Source: a virus
Direction: 5' to 3' (one strand)
DNA length: 59,515 bases
IMG/VR virus record: IMGVR_UViG_3300022699_000433
Location: 1 to 59,515 of that record
In this document: in pieces, positions 9,301-17,649 of the stretch
Layout: each line of letters starts with the position of its first letter
Position numbering within the stretch: the first letter of the stretch is position 1
Program-made: the position numbers and the translations under genes
The notes under the pieces: generated by a model
What the model was told of the DNA's origin: nothing
The model's input: only the letters and a program-made list of their open reading frames with translations
Databases searched by the model: none

Positions 9301-10437
9301 GAGGATCAGGCCCGGTACAGCACTCTGGAGATCTTCAATCGCCGGGTATTCTTTCCTCAATGCAGCGCTTAGGTCCGGATCATCGTATGCTTCCTCGTAA
9401 ATGGCCTGGAGCAGGTCAAAGCAGTAGAGCAAAAAGTGGCCGGAGCCGCAGGCAGGATCAAGTACCTTGACTTCACGCGGGTCCTTTTTGGGCCTGTAAG
9501 GGATGTAAACAGGTTGCTTGAGCAATTCCTCCTGCGACAGGTCTTCGCGCGCCTCTTTTGATTCCACGGGAGACTGTTCACCTTCTTTCAGAAATATCTC
9601 TGTGGGCCGTCGCACCAGATACTTGCAACGATCCTTAATGATGGTCTTGCCCTTTCGCATCTCGTACCAGATGCGGCCAAGGGTGTTATCGGTAAGGAAC
9701 TCCACTACATAACGAGGGGTGAAGAACTGGTTGCGAAAGGCAAGTTCATAGGAATTACGCGGGGCCTGGCTTTCCTTGCGGGCCTTTTCGCGCAGCTCTT
9801 TCGGTGTGAAATACTGGTATACCCAACCGATGGTTTCGTCTTGGGACCAGATGTTTTGCAGTTCGTCATCGTTGATCAGGGCCAACACCACGTCCAGGAC
9901 CCGTTGCGGCGGGTAGATTCGATTTGCCGGGTCGTTGGGGTTAAAGAGGACGCCGATCTCCTGGGAGAGGGTTCCGCCCAACCAGTCGAGAAAGTTTCTA
10001 TAGGCCATGTCCTGCCGGCCGCTCTTATGGAGCTTTTCAGCCTCCGGGTGGTCAGCGAGATAAAAGAAAAAACCCTGGGACTTGAGCCCGCGGCTGACAG
10101 CTTCGCGGATGAGTCCTCGCGACTCCATCATCTTGTAGGCACAAAGTCGGTTGAGGTGAGTAAAGGCAATCTCACGGATAAGCTGTTCCAGCGCTTCGGC
10201 TGGTTGGTAGCCGATAGCCCGGATGTGCTCCAGGTGGTCCACGAGGTCCTGACGGTAAGCACGGTCCTCTTCGGTGAGATGCGCCATGCGGGCCTCGTCC
10301 TCGATCTGAACCTCGCCCTTCTTCCGCCCCGTATAAATGCCGAAGCGCCCCTGGAGGGCCTGGGCCGTCGAGTTTTCCAACAGCTTCCTGCACTGGGTCA
10401 CGACGCCGCGCAGCTTGTTTCGTATGGACTGATCCAT
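6304..10437 (-). CDS. pglX: PglX, BREX adenine-specific DNA methyltransferase
   Basis: 1377 aa, slightly longer than typical PglX (about 1200). PglX methylates adenine in a short non-palindromic site on host DNA, so BREX can tell self from phage. The SAM-binding motif DPACGSGHFLLY lies near residues 327-338 and the catalytic amino-methyltransferase motif NPPFG near 579-583. The start ATG is three bases after the brxC stop. Bases about 7260-8660, just C-terminal to the catalytic motif, are clearly AT-richer than the flanking GC-rich parts of the same gene. This is where target recognition would be expected, so a recombinational swap of specificity is likely. Confidence 0.95.
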   Translation of the reverse strand: MDQSIRNKLRGVVTQCRKLLENSTAQALQGRFGIYTGRKKGEVQIEDEARMAHLTEEDRAYRQDLVDHLEHIRAIGYQPAEALEQLIREIAFTHLNRLCAYKMMESRGLIREAVSRGLKSQGFFFYLADHPEAEKLHKSGRQDMAYRNFLDWLGGTLSQEIGVLFNPNDPANRIYPPQRVLDVVLALINDDELQNIWSQDETIGWVYQYFTPKELREKARKESQAPRNSYELAFRNQFFTPRYVVEFLTDNTLGRIWYEMRKGKTIIKDRCKYLVRRPTEIFLKEGEQSPVESKEAREDLSQEELLKQPVYIPYRPKKDPREVKVLDPACGSGHFLLYCFDLLQAIYEEAYDDPDLSAALRKEYPAIEDLQSAVPGLILKHNLHGIDIDLRATQIAALALWLRSQRAYQELGLQNSARPKITRSNIVCAEPMPGEADLLKEFMATLQPQVLGQLVEIVFQKMKLSGEAGSLLKIEEEIKDAIAEARKQWLEGPKIEQAVLFPEMVKPKPEQQQLRFDLSGVTDEQFWDQAEDRILDALKEYAERLENGLVIRRRLFAEDAARGFSFIDFCRKRYDVVLMNPPFGVPSSKAHSYLSSAYKNTGNDLYAAFIERSLVLTRKNGLNGSITSRTYLHLPSFYELRKNLVGVDRDGRLSILAEMGIGVLDGATVRAALNIICKSFQQKFFIIAFGLRGSQDYEKELVTQLNALAGSGSADKVWVRELEFFHKLPGLAISYWVPEQIANLFLQWKCLGEESIGKRNPSIGNVRVGLTTGDDFRFLRLWHEISPNFVSDPPWKRFLKGGEFRPFENPSQMLVYWKQNGTILKNFKGSYFRNEAAYDKKGIVCPYISDKGIGAQPCPPGHVFGHASRFIETKDKSKHSLLKLMIFLNTETYNCFLSCLTADRKHESGILASLPIPSLAEAPDQQLVSLAKDVTSLPQALQKSDETSPLFFALFEGIDNSLKNIAIQKASKNENIRRKVYEILKAAENFLWMESGIESGELENFILLARNFRATETATNDTYTNEGKFSSNNPDDMIPNGVNTNIVKAVISYFVGNVFGRWNILFTTGEQQPPELPDPFDPLPLCPPGMLQGPDGLPAKPEDVPFDYPIRIDWDGILVDDPGHEDDIVRRVREVLEVIWKDRAEAIEQEACEILGVRDLRDYFRKPGNGGFWMDHVKRYSKSRRKAPIYWYLRSAKGNYGLWLYYHRLDKDILFKALLNYVEPKIRLEEDRLKSLRGRKEAAGSSGREAKQIEKEMDRQHQFVSELHDFAGKLRRAADFHLDFDLNDGVILNIAPLWELVPWSEPKKYWEGLQEGAYDWSHIAFQLWPERVKERCKKDRSIAIAHGFEYLCEIEPVKAKRRVIQEEIDNTEVPADE

Positions 10438-10440
10438 GAA

Positions 10441-13400
10441 TCACTCCACCACGATCTTTACGCCCTCGTTGAGCAGCTTGAGCAGGTAGTCTTGCAGACG
10501 AGCCACAGCGCTCCTAATTTGATCCGCTGATTCAAATGATCCGGATAAGTGTTCAGATATACGAACCCGTTCGATCTTGACCTCAGGCGGTGTCGTCAAC
10601 CGCTGGATTTCGGAGACGACCTTGGCAAACAGGCCGCCAAGGGCTGCGATATCCGATTCCATCTGGCTGACACCGGCCCGGCACGCATTGCAGACAAGGC
10701 TCGTTTCCGGGAAACCTGCCTGTGCCGGCACGGCAGACAGGTCCTTCTCCGCACAACCCCGTGAGGTCAGCGCAGAGAGCACCGGTTCCTGCATGGACTC
10801 AGGCACCTGATCCCATTCCGGTCGCCCCTTGATCTTCTCTATCGCATCCTGGTACTGCATAGCTCGCTCGTGATGGGTCTTTTGGTAGAGTTCACGATAC
10901 CGGGTTTCGATTTCCTGCGCTTTCGCTTCGATTTCGCCCATGGAATCGAAGAAGGCCTCGGACTCCAACAACTCGCGAAGCTCTTTGCCCTTTGCAGCGA
11001 TCTCATCTTGGCCGCGCTCTTCAAACACGCGGGACATTTCATCGGCGGCCAGCCGGGCTTTTTTCAGGGTGGCCAGGCCCTTTTCGTTCAGACACTCGGC
11101 GATCTTGCGGAGTCGTTCGCGGCTTTCTTTTAGGGAGGTTGCGCCGCCTGCCAGAAGGTTCACACAATCATCGGCCGAGCCGTTCTGGATGTTCGCCAGG
11201 GCCTCCCCGTATTCCTCCACTATGGGCAGCACCGGCAAATACCGGGCCTTGGCTTCCGCTATGATCGGGATGACTTCTTTGCTCTCCGTGTCGGCATACT
11301 CCTTTGCGGCTGCTCCGATGGCGTTTTTCTCAACATCTACGGTCTTTCCGGTGAGACCCTCATAGCTCTGAACCGCCTGAGTGAGGGTCTTCAGATCCAC
11401 TGGTTTGATCGGGGTAAAGATGGCCGATTTGAACTTCGTATTGTTGATGAAGGGCTCCCGGCTTCGCGGTTCGGTGAAGGAGTCGAATTTCTGACCGCCG
11501 AAGGACACCTCGATGACGCCGGCACGGAACAGCACCGCGAGGACCAGCCGGAGCACGTCGCGTTCCCATCCATAGGGCGTGCCGTTGAATCGGCCCTCAA
11601 GTGCCTTGCCGAGGCACGCTTCACGATTCCCGTATTCATGCTGGCCGATCAGGTAGTCCCGCACTTCCTTGGCGATGTCCGCGTTCTGATTTGGGACATA
11701 GTTCGCTCCCTCTTTGATGACCAGCCCCAGGCCCCGTTCGCCCGCATAAAAGACTTGAGGGAGCGCCTTGAGGTCGGCCGCCTTCAGGAAGACATCGGGT
11801 TCATCACCGCGCAACGCACGTGAACCCATCTCCAGCTTTCGGTAGAGATCGGGAACGATCTGTTCCAGGAACTTCTTGATGATTTCGCCCAGATTTTTGC
11901 CCAGAGATGATGCGTCTTTAGCCACGCCGCGAAACATACCTGTTCCTTGTTCCAGTACCTCGGTGGTTTTGTCCCTGAGCCGGGATTCGAAGTTCAAGAC
12001 GAGGTTTTTTTCATCCTGAAGGCAGGTGGCCTGCTCACTTGAAATCTTGCTCTGCGCTCGAAGCTGATCGTATTTTTCAACCATCTTCCGGGAGGCAAAG
12101 AGTTGAGCCACCAGTTCGTCTATCTCAGGGGAAAGGGAGAAAGTCCAGTAGAGATCGTTTTCGTGGTTCTTCTGCCGACTTTCGTCCCGAATCTCGCTGA
12201 TCCGGTTGGATAGCCCGCTGTCATCCTCGGCCATAGCCACGGACATCTTGATATCGCCTTCATCACCAACGGGCGTACCGTCAACGGTGATTCCGGTTCG
12301 GAAGGTACGATAGTCCTTGTGCCGGTAGGTCCGAAGGGCAGGTTCGCTAAAAATCGAGCGCAGGGCATTTCGGACAATTTCGTTGCGGTCGCGAGGTTTG
12401 GGATCGAAGGTGTTCTTCTCGGTTTCCCAGTTCTTCTCTTGGGCAGTCTGGAGCTTCCAACCGTCCTCGGTGTTGCGGATGAACTGCGCATCGGAGAGTT
12501 TCTTAATAGCTGTCTCGACCTGGGCAACCGGTGCCGGATCCCCGACCTCGTCTATCAGGAAAGCAGCGATGTTCGCCTCGGTTCGAGGCAGGTCCCGCAC
12601 GAATTCGAGGAGACAGATCGCCTTAGCAACTCGAAGCGTCCAGTCCGTATCCTGCTCACCTTCCTGCCTGTGCGTGCCCGCACGCAGACAGGTGAATCGT
12701 TCGCTGATTTCATGGATGTCGGTGCGCCGCTCGTTCGAAAGGTTACCCTCGACCAACTCGTACACGCGATCCAATGTCACTAAGGTGCCAACCGGGCTTG
12801 CGGCGAGATTCGTCCGATTGGATACAAGCATCTCGTACGCCTGTTTGATGATCGTCCTGTTGCTTCCGCCAAAATGCCTTGGAGCTCCAGGCTGCAGGCG
12901 AATTCCCGACATGATGCTGATGCCGATATCAATGTAATGCGGCGGATACGGATAGAACTGGATAAAATCTTCTTCACTGACCGCTGTTCGGCGCGAGGTG
13001 CGCTCCAGCCGCAAGGCGGCATTGAGCGCGCCCTGGTTCTCGATGTAGAGCTTCCGGAGGATGGGCAGCGCATCGCCTTTCTTTGCCAGGACACGACGTG
13101 TGGCCACCTCGCGAATGTCCGACGGCGCGAGGTCGACACGATAGCGGAAACGGTCCTGAAGCTTGGCAAGTTCGACGCGCTTTGAATCGATGGCGGCAAC
13201 CACCTCGTCAAGTTTTTCCTGAGAGGTCACGACAATCCAACAGGGTGCCGGTATCTTTCTTGCCTTCAACAGGTTCCTGCCTACCTTACCAAACTCCTCT
13301 ATGGTGGCCCGCAGATCTTCGATCTTGTCACCGCTTCGGGCGACATGCTGGCCGACTTCATCGATAACGATAACAAGGGCCTCTCCAGGCCGTCTTCGCC

Positions 13401-14142
13401 CAAAGAGTTCGAATGTACGGTGGACAACGGTACTCACGCTGATTGCCGCGTCACGAGTACGCTGGGTTTGCGCCCAGGAGTCTGCGGAGGGATATATCTC
13501 TGGATAGAGGGAGTGCAGGACTGCACTCGCCCTTGATAGCCGTTGTGCGCCCTTGCGGACGAGCTGCCAATCCTGTCCGTGAATCTCCCTGCACGTGGAG
13601 ATGAACTGCTCCAACTTGTTCTCTGCTTCGAGCTCTATCTCCAGTTCAGCTAGGTCGAAATCCTCGGCGTAGCCGAGCTCCCTCAAGACACACGTATAAA
13701 TGAATTCCGCTATGCGTTGCGTAACCCGCCGGGTGTCCTGCTCCTTGCCGATGTCGAAGAGAATGACTTCCGTGGGGTACCGTGCATTGATAAGGTCTAT
13801 CAGATTCGCGACCTGCTCACCTTCGATCTGCTGTTTGAATAACGTTGCAAAGTCCTGTCCTAGAACCTTTCTATTCTCCAGGGCATATCCAAGGTTCTTA
13901 GCAAACGAACTTTTACCGGAGCCAAAGAATCCCGAAATCCAGACGCCCACGCTCTCATGAGGATCTGACGGGGCTTCTGCAATAGCGTTCAGGAGAACAG
14001 CATACTGATCCCGAATGCTGTCCGTAGCAATGTATTCGGTGATTTCCGAATACACTGACTGTTCATCGCTTTGATCGACCTGGATAATCTCTTCAATCGT
14101 CCGGCTCAGATCTCTCGAAAGGAGTTCGCCAATCGTTTTCAT
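10441..14142 (-). CDS. brxC: BrxC, large BREX ATPase
   Basis: 1233 aa from the preferred start. BrxC/PglY proteins are large P-loop ATPases required for BREX. Walker A GFFGSGKS is at residues 71-78 and a Walker B-like VIVIDEVGQ follows at about 260-268; the C-terminal half is rich in predicted coiled coil. An upstream in-frame ATG at 14166 is possible. I prefer 14142 because AAGGAG sits five bases before it and the protein then begins MKTIGELLSRDL, as in related BrxC. The upstream ATG overlaps the brxB stop. Confidence 0.94.
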   Translation of the reverse strand: MKTIGELLSRDLSRTIEEIIQVDQSDEQSVYSEITEYIATDSIRDQYAVLLNAIAEAPSDPHESVGVWISGFFGSGKSSFAKNLGYALENRKVLGQDFATLFKQQIEGEQVANLIDLINARYPTEVILFDIGKEQDTRRVTQRIAEFIYTCVLRELGYAEDFDLAELEIELEAENKLEQFISTCREIHGQDWQLVRKGAQRLSRASAVLHSLYPEIYPSADSWAQTQRTRDAAISVSTVVHRTFELFGRRRPGEALVIVIDEVGQHVARSGDKIEDLRATIEEFGKVGRNLLKARKIPAPCWIVVTSQEKLDEVVAAIDSKRVELAKLQDRFRYRVDLAPSDIREVATRRVLAKKGDALPILRKLYIENQGALNAALRLERTSRRTAVSEEDFIQFYPYPPHYIDIGISIMSGIRLQPGAPRHFGGSNRTIIKQAYEMLVSNRTNLAASPVGTLVTLDRVYELVEGNLSNERRTDIHEISERFTCLRAGTHRQEGEQDTDWTLRVAKAICLLEFVRDLPRTEANIAAFLIDEVGDPAPVAQVETAIKKLSDAQFIRNTEDGWKLQTAQEKNWETEKNTFDPKPRDRNEIVRNALRSIFSEPALRTYRHKDYRTFRTGITVDGTPVGDEGDIKMSVAMAEDDSGLSNRISEIRDESRQKNHENDLYWTFSLSPEIDELVAQLFASRKMVEKYDQLRAQSKISSEQATCLQDEKNLVLNFESRLRDKTTEVLEQGTGMFRGVAKDASSLGKNLGEIIKKFLEQIVPDLYRKLEMGSRALRGDEPDVFLKAADLKALPQVFYAGERGLGLVIKEGANYVPNQNADIAKEVRDYLIGQHEYGNREACLGKALEGRFNGTPYGWERDVLRLVLAVLFRAGVIEVSFGGQKFDSFTEPRSREPFINNTKFKSAIFTPIKPVDLKTLTQAVQSYEGLTGKTVDVEKNAIGAAAKEYADTESKEVIPIIAEAKARYLPVLPIVEEYGEALANIQNGSADDCVNLLAGGATSLKESRERLRKIAECLNEKGLATLKKARLAADEMSRVFEERGQDEIAAKGKELRELLESEAFFDSMGEIEAKAQEIETRYRELYQKTHHERAMQYQDAIEKIKGRPEWDQVPESMQEPVLSALTSRGCAEKDLSAVPAQAGFPETSLVCNACRAGVSQMESDIAALGGLFAKVVSEIQRLTTPPEVKIERVRISEHLSGSFESADQIRSAVARLQDYLLKLLNEGVKIVVE

Positions 14143-14158
14143 GTGCTCTCCTTGGCTA

Positions 14159-14740
14159 CTAGCCATATATTTTTACCCGATAGTTTCCCAATACATCACG
14201 CTCTTTAAGGGCCATAAACCGCAAGCCGGTTGTCCCTTCAATAGTACCTGGATAGAAAAGGATCGTGGTTAGTGATGTCTTGCCCTGCATCTGATCAAGC
14301 AACTTGGAGATGTGATAGATCCCAGGAGCCATTACTGCTGAGCGCAGCAGAAAAACAACTTGCATGGAGGGATTCAAATCTTGAAGGCGCTCCGTCAGGA
14401 GCTCTGCAAGAGGCCGCCAATCTCGGTCCGACAGATACGTGGTGATCTGCTCCTGGGCTGCAAGGAAGCCCCGCTCTTTTTCGAGGGCAACAACCGCCTC
14501 GATGCCTTCCGTATCCTCAATGGCCTTCCAGAGAAGATCCGACATGTGAATGATACCGGTATTTCTGTCCATATCTTCCAGCCGAGTAGCCAGCAACCGT
14601 GCTTCTCGACGAAGCGTCCATTCTTCCTCAGGGTCGTAGCGAAAGATGGCGAAGGGCAGATCGTGATACACGCTGATCCGAGGTGGCTCAGTCTTGAGGT
14701 CATCTTCAAGGATCTGTATTCGATCACCGAGCGATGACAT
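14159..14740 (-). CDS. brxB: BrxB, DUF1788 BREX protein
   Basis: 193 aa, matching the DUF1788 (BrxB) family in length and in blocks such as HDLPFAIFRYDPEEEW near the N-terminus and the hydrophobic VVFLLRSAVMAPGIYHIS stretch near residue 130. It has no recognisable catalytic motif; its molecular role in BREX is not well defined. It overlaps the end of brxA by 17 bases and ends just before the brxC start, so it is coupled to both. Confidence 0.9.
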   Translation of the reverse strand: MSSLGDRIQILEDDLKTEPPRISVYHDLPFAIFRYDPEEEWTLRREARLLATRLEDMDRNTGIIHMSDLLWKAIEDTEGIEAVVALEKERGFLAAQEQITTYLSDRDWRPLAELLTERLQDLNPSMQVVFLLRSAVMAPGIYHISKLLDQMQGKTSLTTILFYPGTIEGTTGLRFMALKERDVLGNYRVKIYG

Positions 14741-15542
14741 CTACGTACTCCTCAAGGGTGGTTGCTAAAAATGTCAGCCGGGTAACGCTCCCTGCCACAT
14801 GGTATTCAAGCAGGCCATGCTGATGGGCCTCCAACAGCAAGCGTTCAACCCATTCTCGATGAAGGAAGAACAACTTCCACTCAGCCAGGTCAAGGAGTTT
14901 CGTTCCTGATGGCTGATGCTGCTTTAAGTAAAACGCAATGTATGCGAATGCTTGAAGGGACAAGTAGGTTGGGGCAATGCGTTTTTTGACTTCTCCTTGA
15001 AGAACCCCAAAATCGCGAAGCGTTGCAAGCAAACCCTGAGTAACTCTACGAATGGTAGAGTCTCCCCAAGCGCCTGAGGTCTTACCGTCTTTGACCCATT
15101 CGGTCAACGTGTGCTCGACCTCAAGGACATCAATATCCATATTCCCCTTCGCCTGCTTAGGCACTAAATACTCTATGACCAAATCCTTGAGGAGCAAATC
15201 TGCGCGGGCGGAGTGAAAATAGAGAATCCGATCGACAGTGTTCCCATCAAATTGCCGTTTCACCAGAGTGGCTAAGGCCCTGGCAACAGCTTCTTCAGCA
15301 AGGTATCTTTGTCGGAAAATGGCAAGTATGTCCTCAGCCCTAGATCGAGAGGTTTTTCCGAGCAGGTTCTGGCTTCGCACGCGCTGGAGATTTTCATTGA
15401 CTGAAAGGCCAGAGTCCCAACAGGACAGAAGAGCCTTCGTGTCTGGCAGGAGTGCCCCAGCCTTTATGATCTTGCTGCTATATGGCTGCGAGACGGAATG
15501 GCCCTCCCCAACGGTATCCCTTTTGTCCTGGACCATAGTCAT
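14724..15542 (-). CDS. brxA: BrxA, DUF1819 BREX protein
   Basis: 272 aa, first gene of the BREX operon, DUF1819/BrxA family. Family members are small helical proteins related to the NusB-like inner-membrane DUF1819 group and have been reported to bind DNA. It starts at ATG 15542 (MTMVQDKRD...); a second ATG two codons later is equally possible. About 60 bases upstream the minus strand has TTGATA and TATAGA hexamers, but with poor spacing, so I do not call a promoter. Its position as the first gene before brxB and brxC is standard for type I BREX. Confidence 0.9.
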   Translation of the reverse strand: MTMVQDKRDTVGEGHSVSQPYSSKIIKAGALLPDTKALLSCWDSGLSVNENLQRVRSQNLLGKTSRSRAEDILAIFRQRYLAEEAVARALATLVKRQFDGNTVDRILYFHSARADLLLKDLVIEYLVPKQAKGNMDIDVLEVEHTLTEWVKDGKTSGAWGDSTIRRVTQGLLATLRDFGVLQGEVKKRIAPTYLSLQAFAYIAFYLKQHQPSGTKLLDLAEWKLFFLHREWVERLLLEAHQHGLLEYHVAGSVTRLTFLATTLEEYVDVIAR

Positions 15543-15700
15543 GTCTACAAGTGGAATTGGAATTGTATATTCTTTGATTTATTCATGGAGTCTTTTCTAT
15601 ACTAGGGCCTATCAAAAATTGTACGAAACATCCACATTTATTCCCACTCAAGGTTCAAATGGCTGATTGTAGTTTCAACGTGATCCTTTTCGGAACCGTT

Positions 15701-15818
15701 TCAGAGCTCACGGACTGCGACTGCTTTATATTCCCCAATGAGACCTTCATAGGCGAAGCTGAAGTAGCGGTTGTCGCCGATAATGATATGGTCAAAGAAG
15801 CTGATGTCCCGTTGCCCT
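15701..15818 (-). pseudogene. C-terminal fragment of a RadC-like protein
   Basis: The minus strand encodes QLGQRDISFFDHIIIGDN, then RYFSFAYEGLIGEYKAVAV and a TGA stop at 15701. This is the last roughly 37 residues of the RadC/JAB-domain family (usual pattern LDHIIIGDGRYFSF-EEGL). The frame is closed just upstream by a stop, and the catalytic HxHPSGD part is missing, so only a remnant survives. RadC-like genes are frequent on genomic islands; this one may mark an older insertion next to the BREX operon. Confidence 0.7.
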
Positions 15819-16562
15819 AGCTGCCATCATGGGGCTTTTGGTAAACCGCTTATCAGCACCACTTGGAGTTCTCGAGCCGGATAAAACTTTAAAGCGATCA
15901 AGTCCGTAATTCAAAGGGAAAATAACTATTAGGTGGAGTTGCATGCAGATAACGTCTTGTCTACAGGCACTGGGAGACATCGGGCAGCCTGGGTGTTTTG
16001 TGTTGGGAAGACATGAAAGGAACTTGTTCTTTTACTAACAGAAGAATTGCGGAAAGGCAACCGGAATATCTAAGGAGTGATACGGAAGGTATATGGGTAA
16101 TCCTAAAAGGGCATAAGGCATACGACGCAAACCAGATTGGAATAGGTAAGGGTACAGGGTCAAGATGAGGCTGTGCGGCTGAAAAATTGGGATGCGGGGA
16201 AATGAGCTACATGATCACCCTGATGATTCCTGAGATCTCCACTCGAAACTTGAAGATATCAGCCATCTTAAAACCTGTGATCTGTCTGCCCTTTTAGCGG
16301 TGATCTTCTGCGCTGTTCCCTTCTCCAAGGATCCCTTTTTTATGTTTAATTCCCTAATCTAAAATAAACTCGGCAGAGAAAACCCACCTTTTCAGATAAA
16401 GCTAGTGGCAATTTTTTGGTAACCCAACAGCCAGGTCATGCCAATTATTTGTCATGTTGGATATCGCGATACCGTAACTATATGAAATGTAGAGTAATCG
16501 AAGATTGAGCTTGTTTGGCATCTGTTTTGCTCTAAAAAGGTTCTGTTACCTCCTTACCCCGA
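15819..16562. other. Non-coding stretch between BREX and the tRNA-Pro site
   Basis: No reading frame of convincing length or composition is seen on either strand here. It contains a dispersed repeat (16229-16291, listed separately) and otherwise looks like decayed DNA. Confidence 0.5.
16229..16291 (+). repeat. Dispersed repeat, copy 1
   Basis: About 63 bases beginning CCTGAGATCTCCACT and ending GTGATCTGTCTGCCC match 31424-31487 at roughly 55 of 64 aligned positions. Read on the minus strand, both copies translate to a similar peptide (copy 1 MADIFKFRVEISG, copy 2 VADIFRFPVEISG). One copy lies outside the prophage and one inside its cargo region. Confidence 0.7.
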
Positions 16563-16593
16563 AAAGGCAGGGCTCAGCACAGGCCCTGCCTTT
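16563..16593. terminator. Strong hairpin, probable bidirectional terminator
   Basis: A perfect 11-bp stem (AAAGGCAGGGC with GCCCTGCCTTT) closes a 9-base loop. The T-run is only three bases, so termination is likely but not certain. It separates the non-coding stretch from the small gene at 16681. Confidence 0.6.
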
Positions 16594-16680
16594 GATTCAG
16601 GGACATCGTTCAACCGAGAGTGCGTTCCGGGCATCCTGGAATCATATGGGTACGTAATCCCGAGCAAAGGAGAACCGGAC

Positions 16681-16923
16681 ATGGTACCTGTTGATAGCGA
16701 GAGCCCCTCGGGATACATGGGAGGGTATTACAGAAATAGCTCTTTCCCGCGAAGCTACCGAAATCTAACTGAGGAGCATGTTGCTGAGGACTTGTTATTC
16801 TTTTTTAGGTCGATCTTTCCTCTCACGCTCACTCGATGCATCAATGTTGCCGTTGTCATCAATCCATCCCCACAATTGATACCCATCTTTGAAGAAAACT
16901 CATTGACATGCAAAAAGGTTTAG
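16681..16923 (+). CDS. Small hypothetical protein
   Basis: 80 aa from ATG, with AAAGGAG nine bases upstream, which is a good ribosome binding site. The N-terminal part is rich in Gly, Ser and Tyr, the middle has a hydrophobic segment (INVAVVINPSPQLIPIF). I recognise no family. The ribosome site is the best argument that it is real. Confidence 0.4.
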   Translation: MVPVDSESPSGYMGGYYRNSSFPRSYRNLTEEHVAEDLLFFFRSIFPLTLTRCINVAVVINPSPQLIPIFEENSLTCKKV

Positions 16924-16939
16924 ACTATGCAGGCGGGTC

Positions 16940-17083
16940 ATGACCAAAGAGAAATTGCTAGAGATTATCACTGACCTCCTGAAGGCAGATCTTGACTTGG
17001 GGTTCCTGCTCAAACTAGAAGAAGATGAACTCGAGAAACTGGTTGCCTGCATCCGCGATAGAGTTGAACAGTTCGGGAAGTGA
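16940..17083 (+). CDS. Small conserved acidic/helical protein
   Basis: 47 aa, MTKEKLLEIITDLLKADLDL at the start and a helical remainder ending VACIRDRVEQFGK. The pattern of a single leucine-rich helix pair with ELEKLVACIRDRVE is one I associate with short hypothetical proteins of former deltaproteobacteria. No ribosome site is obvious. The stop is followed in the same frame by the integrase remnant, which is probably coincidence. Confidence 0.5.
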   Translation: MTKEKLLEIITDLLKADLDLGFLLKLEEDELEKLVACIRDRVEQFGK

Positions 17084-17134
17084 TGCTCTCCCCTCGTTTC
17101 CCTCTACTGCTTCACCTCCGAGAGTCAAATAACT

Positions 17135-17527
17135 GCTGACTATGTCTTTCTGAATAGGTATGGGAGACCAATACGATCAGGGCCATTAAACAAGCGTATT
17201 TGGAGTAAAGTCCTTAAAAAAAGAGGAATAAAATACAGGGCAGTGATGCAGACAAGACATACATTCGCAACCCTGATGCTGGATGGATTTGAAAGTCCTG
17301 GTTGGGTAGCTAAAATGATGGGTCATACATCACTTAAAATGATTTACGATCATTATTATTCATACATAAAGAACTATCAGTCGGAGGATGGGCAGAAATT
17401 TATAGAAAGGGTTTACAGTCCCATCATGAAAGAAAATAAAAAAACTACCTCATTTCTACCTCAGCAACAAAAAGAGGGAATTAGGCTTCAACCTAACTGC
17501 CTTGAATTATTGGGTAAAACAGAGTAG
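17135..17527 (+). pseudogene. C-terminal remnant of an older tyrosine recombinase
   Basis: The frame reads ADYVFLNRYGRPIRSGPLN, then RHTFATLMLDG, GHTSLKMIYDHYYSY and a TAG at 17525. RHTFA, GHTS and the Tyr of DHYYSY are the second Arg, the His and the catalytic Tyr boxes of tyrosine recombinases. The core-binding domain and the first catalytic Arg box are absent, and no start codon suits a full enzyme. It ends five bases before the tRNA-Pro fragment, as integrases of tRNA-targeting elements often do, so it points to an earlier integration at the same site. Confidence 0.8.
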
Positions 17528-17531
17528 CAAG

Positions 17532-17580
17532 TGGTCGGGACGACTGGATTTGAACCAGCGACCCCAGCGTCCCGAACGCT
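17532..17580 (-). tRNA. Displaced 3' part of tRNA-Pro(CGG), prophage attachment site
   Basis: The minus strand carries the anticodon loop TTCGGGA with its CGCT/AGCG stem, the variable region, the T arm (GGTTCAAATCC) and the acceptor 3' strand ending in CCA. The anticodon CGG reads Pro. The D arm and 5' acceptor strand are missing; upstream sequence on that strand is unrelated. The CCA-proximal side faces the chromosome and the other side faces the phage integrase. This is the arrangement expected for the host fragment left at one end of a prophage integrated into the tRNA gene; the intact tRNA should be at the other end, outside the window. Confidence 0.8.
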
Positions 17581-17649
17581 CAATTCATAAAGAAAGCCTC
17601 ATCCAGTGGGTGTTTAAGAGGGTGTTCTCCTGACTAACAAATTGTTTGT

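Noticed and set aside
17532-17580. Considered as a complete tRNA gene
   Set aside because: The D arm and 5' acceptor strand are missing, so it cannot fold as a full tRNA here.
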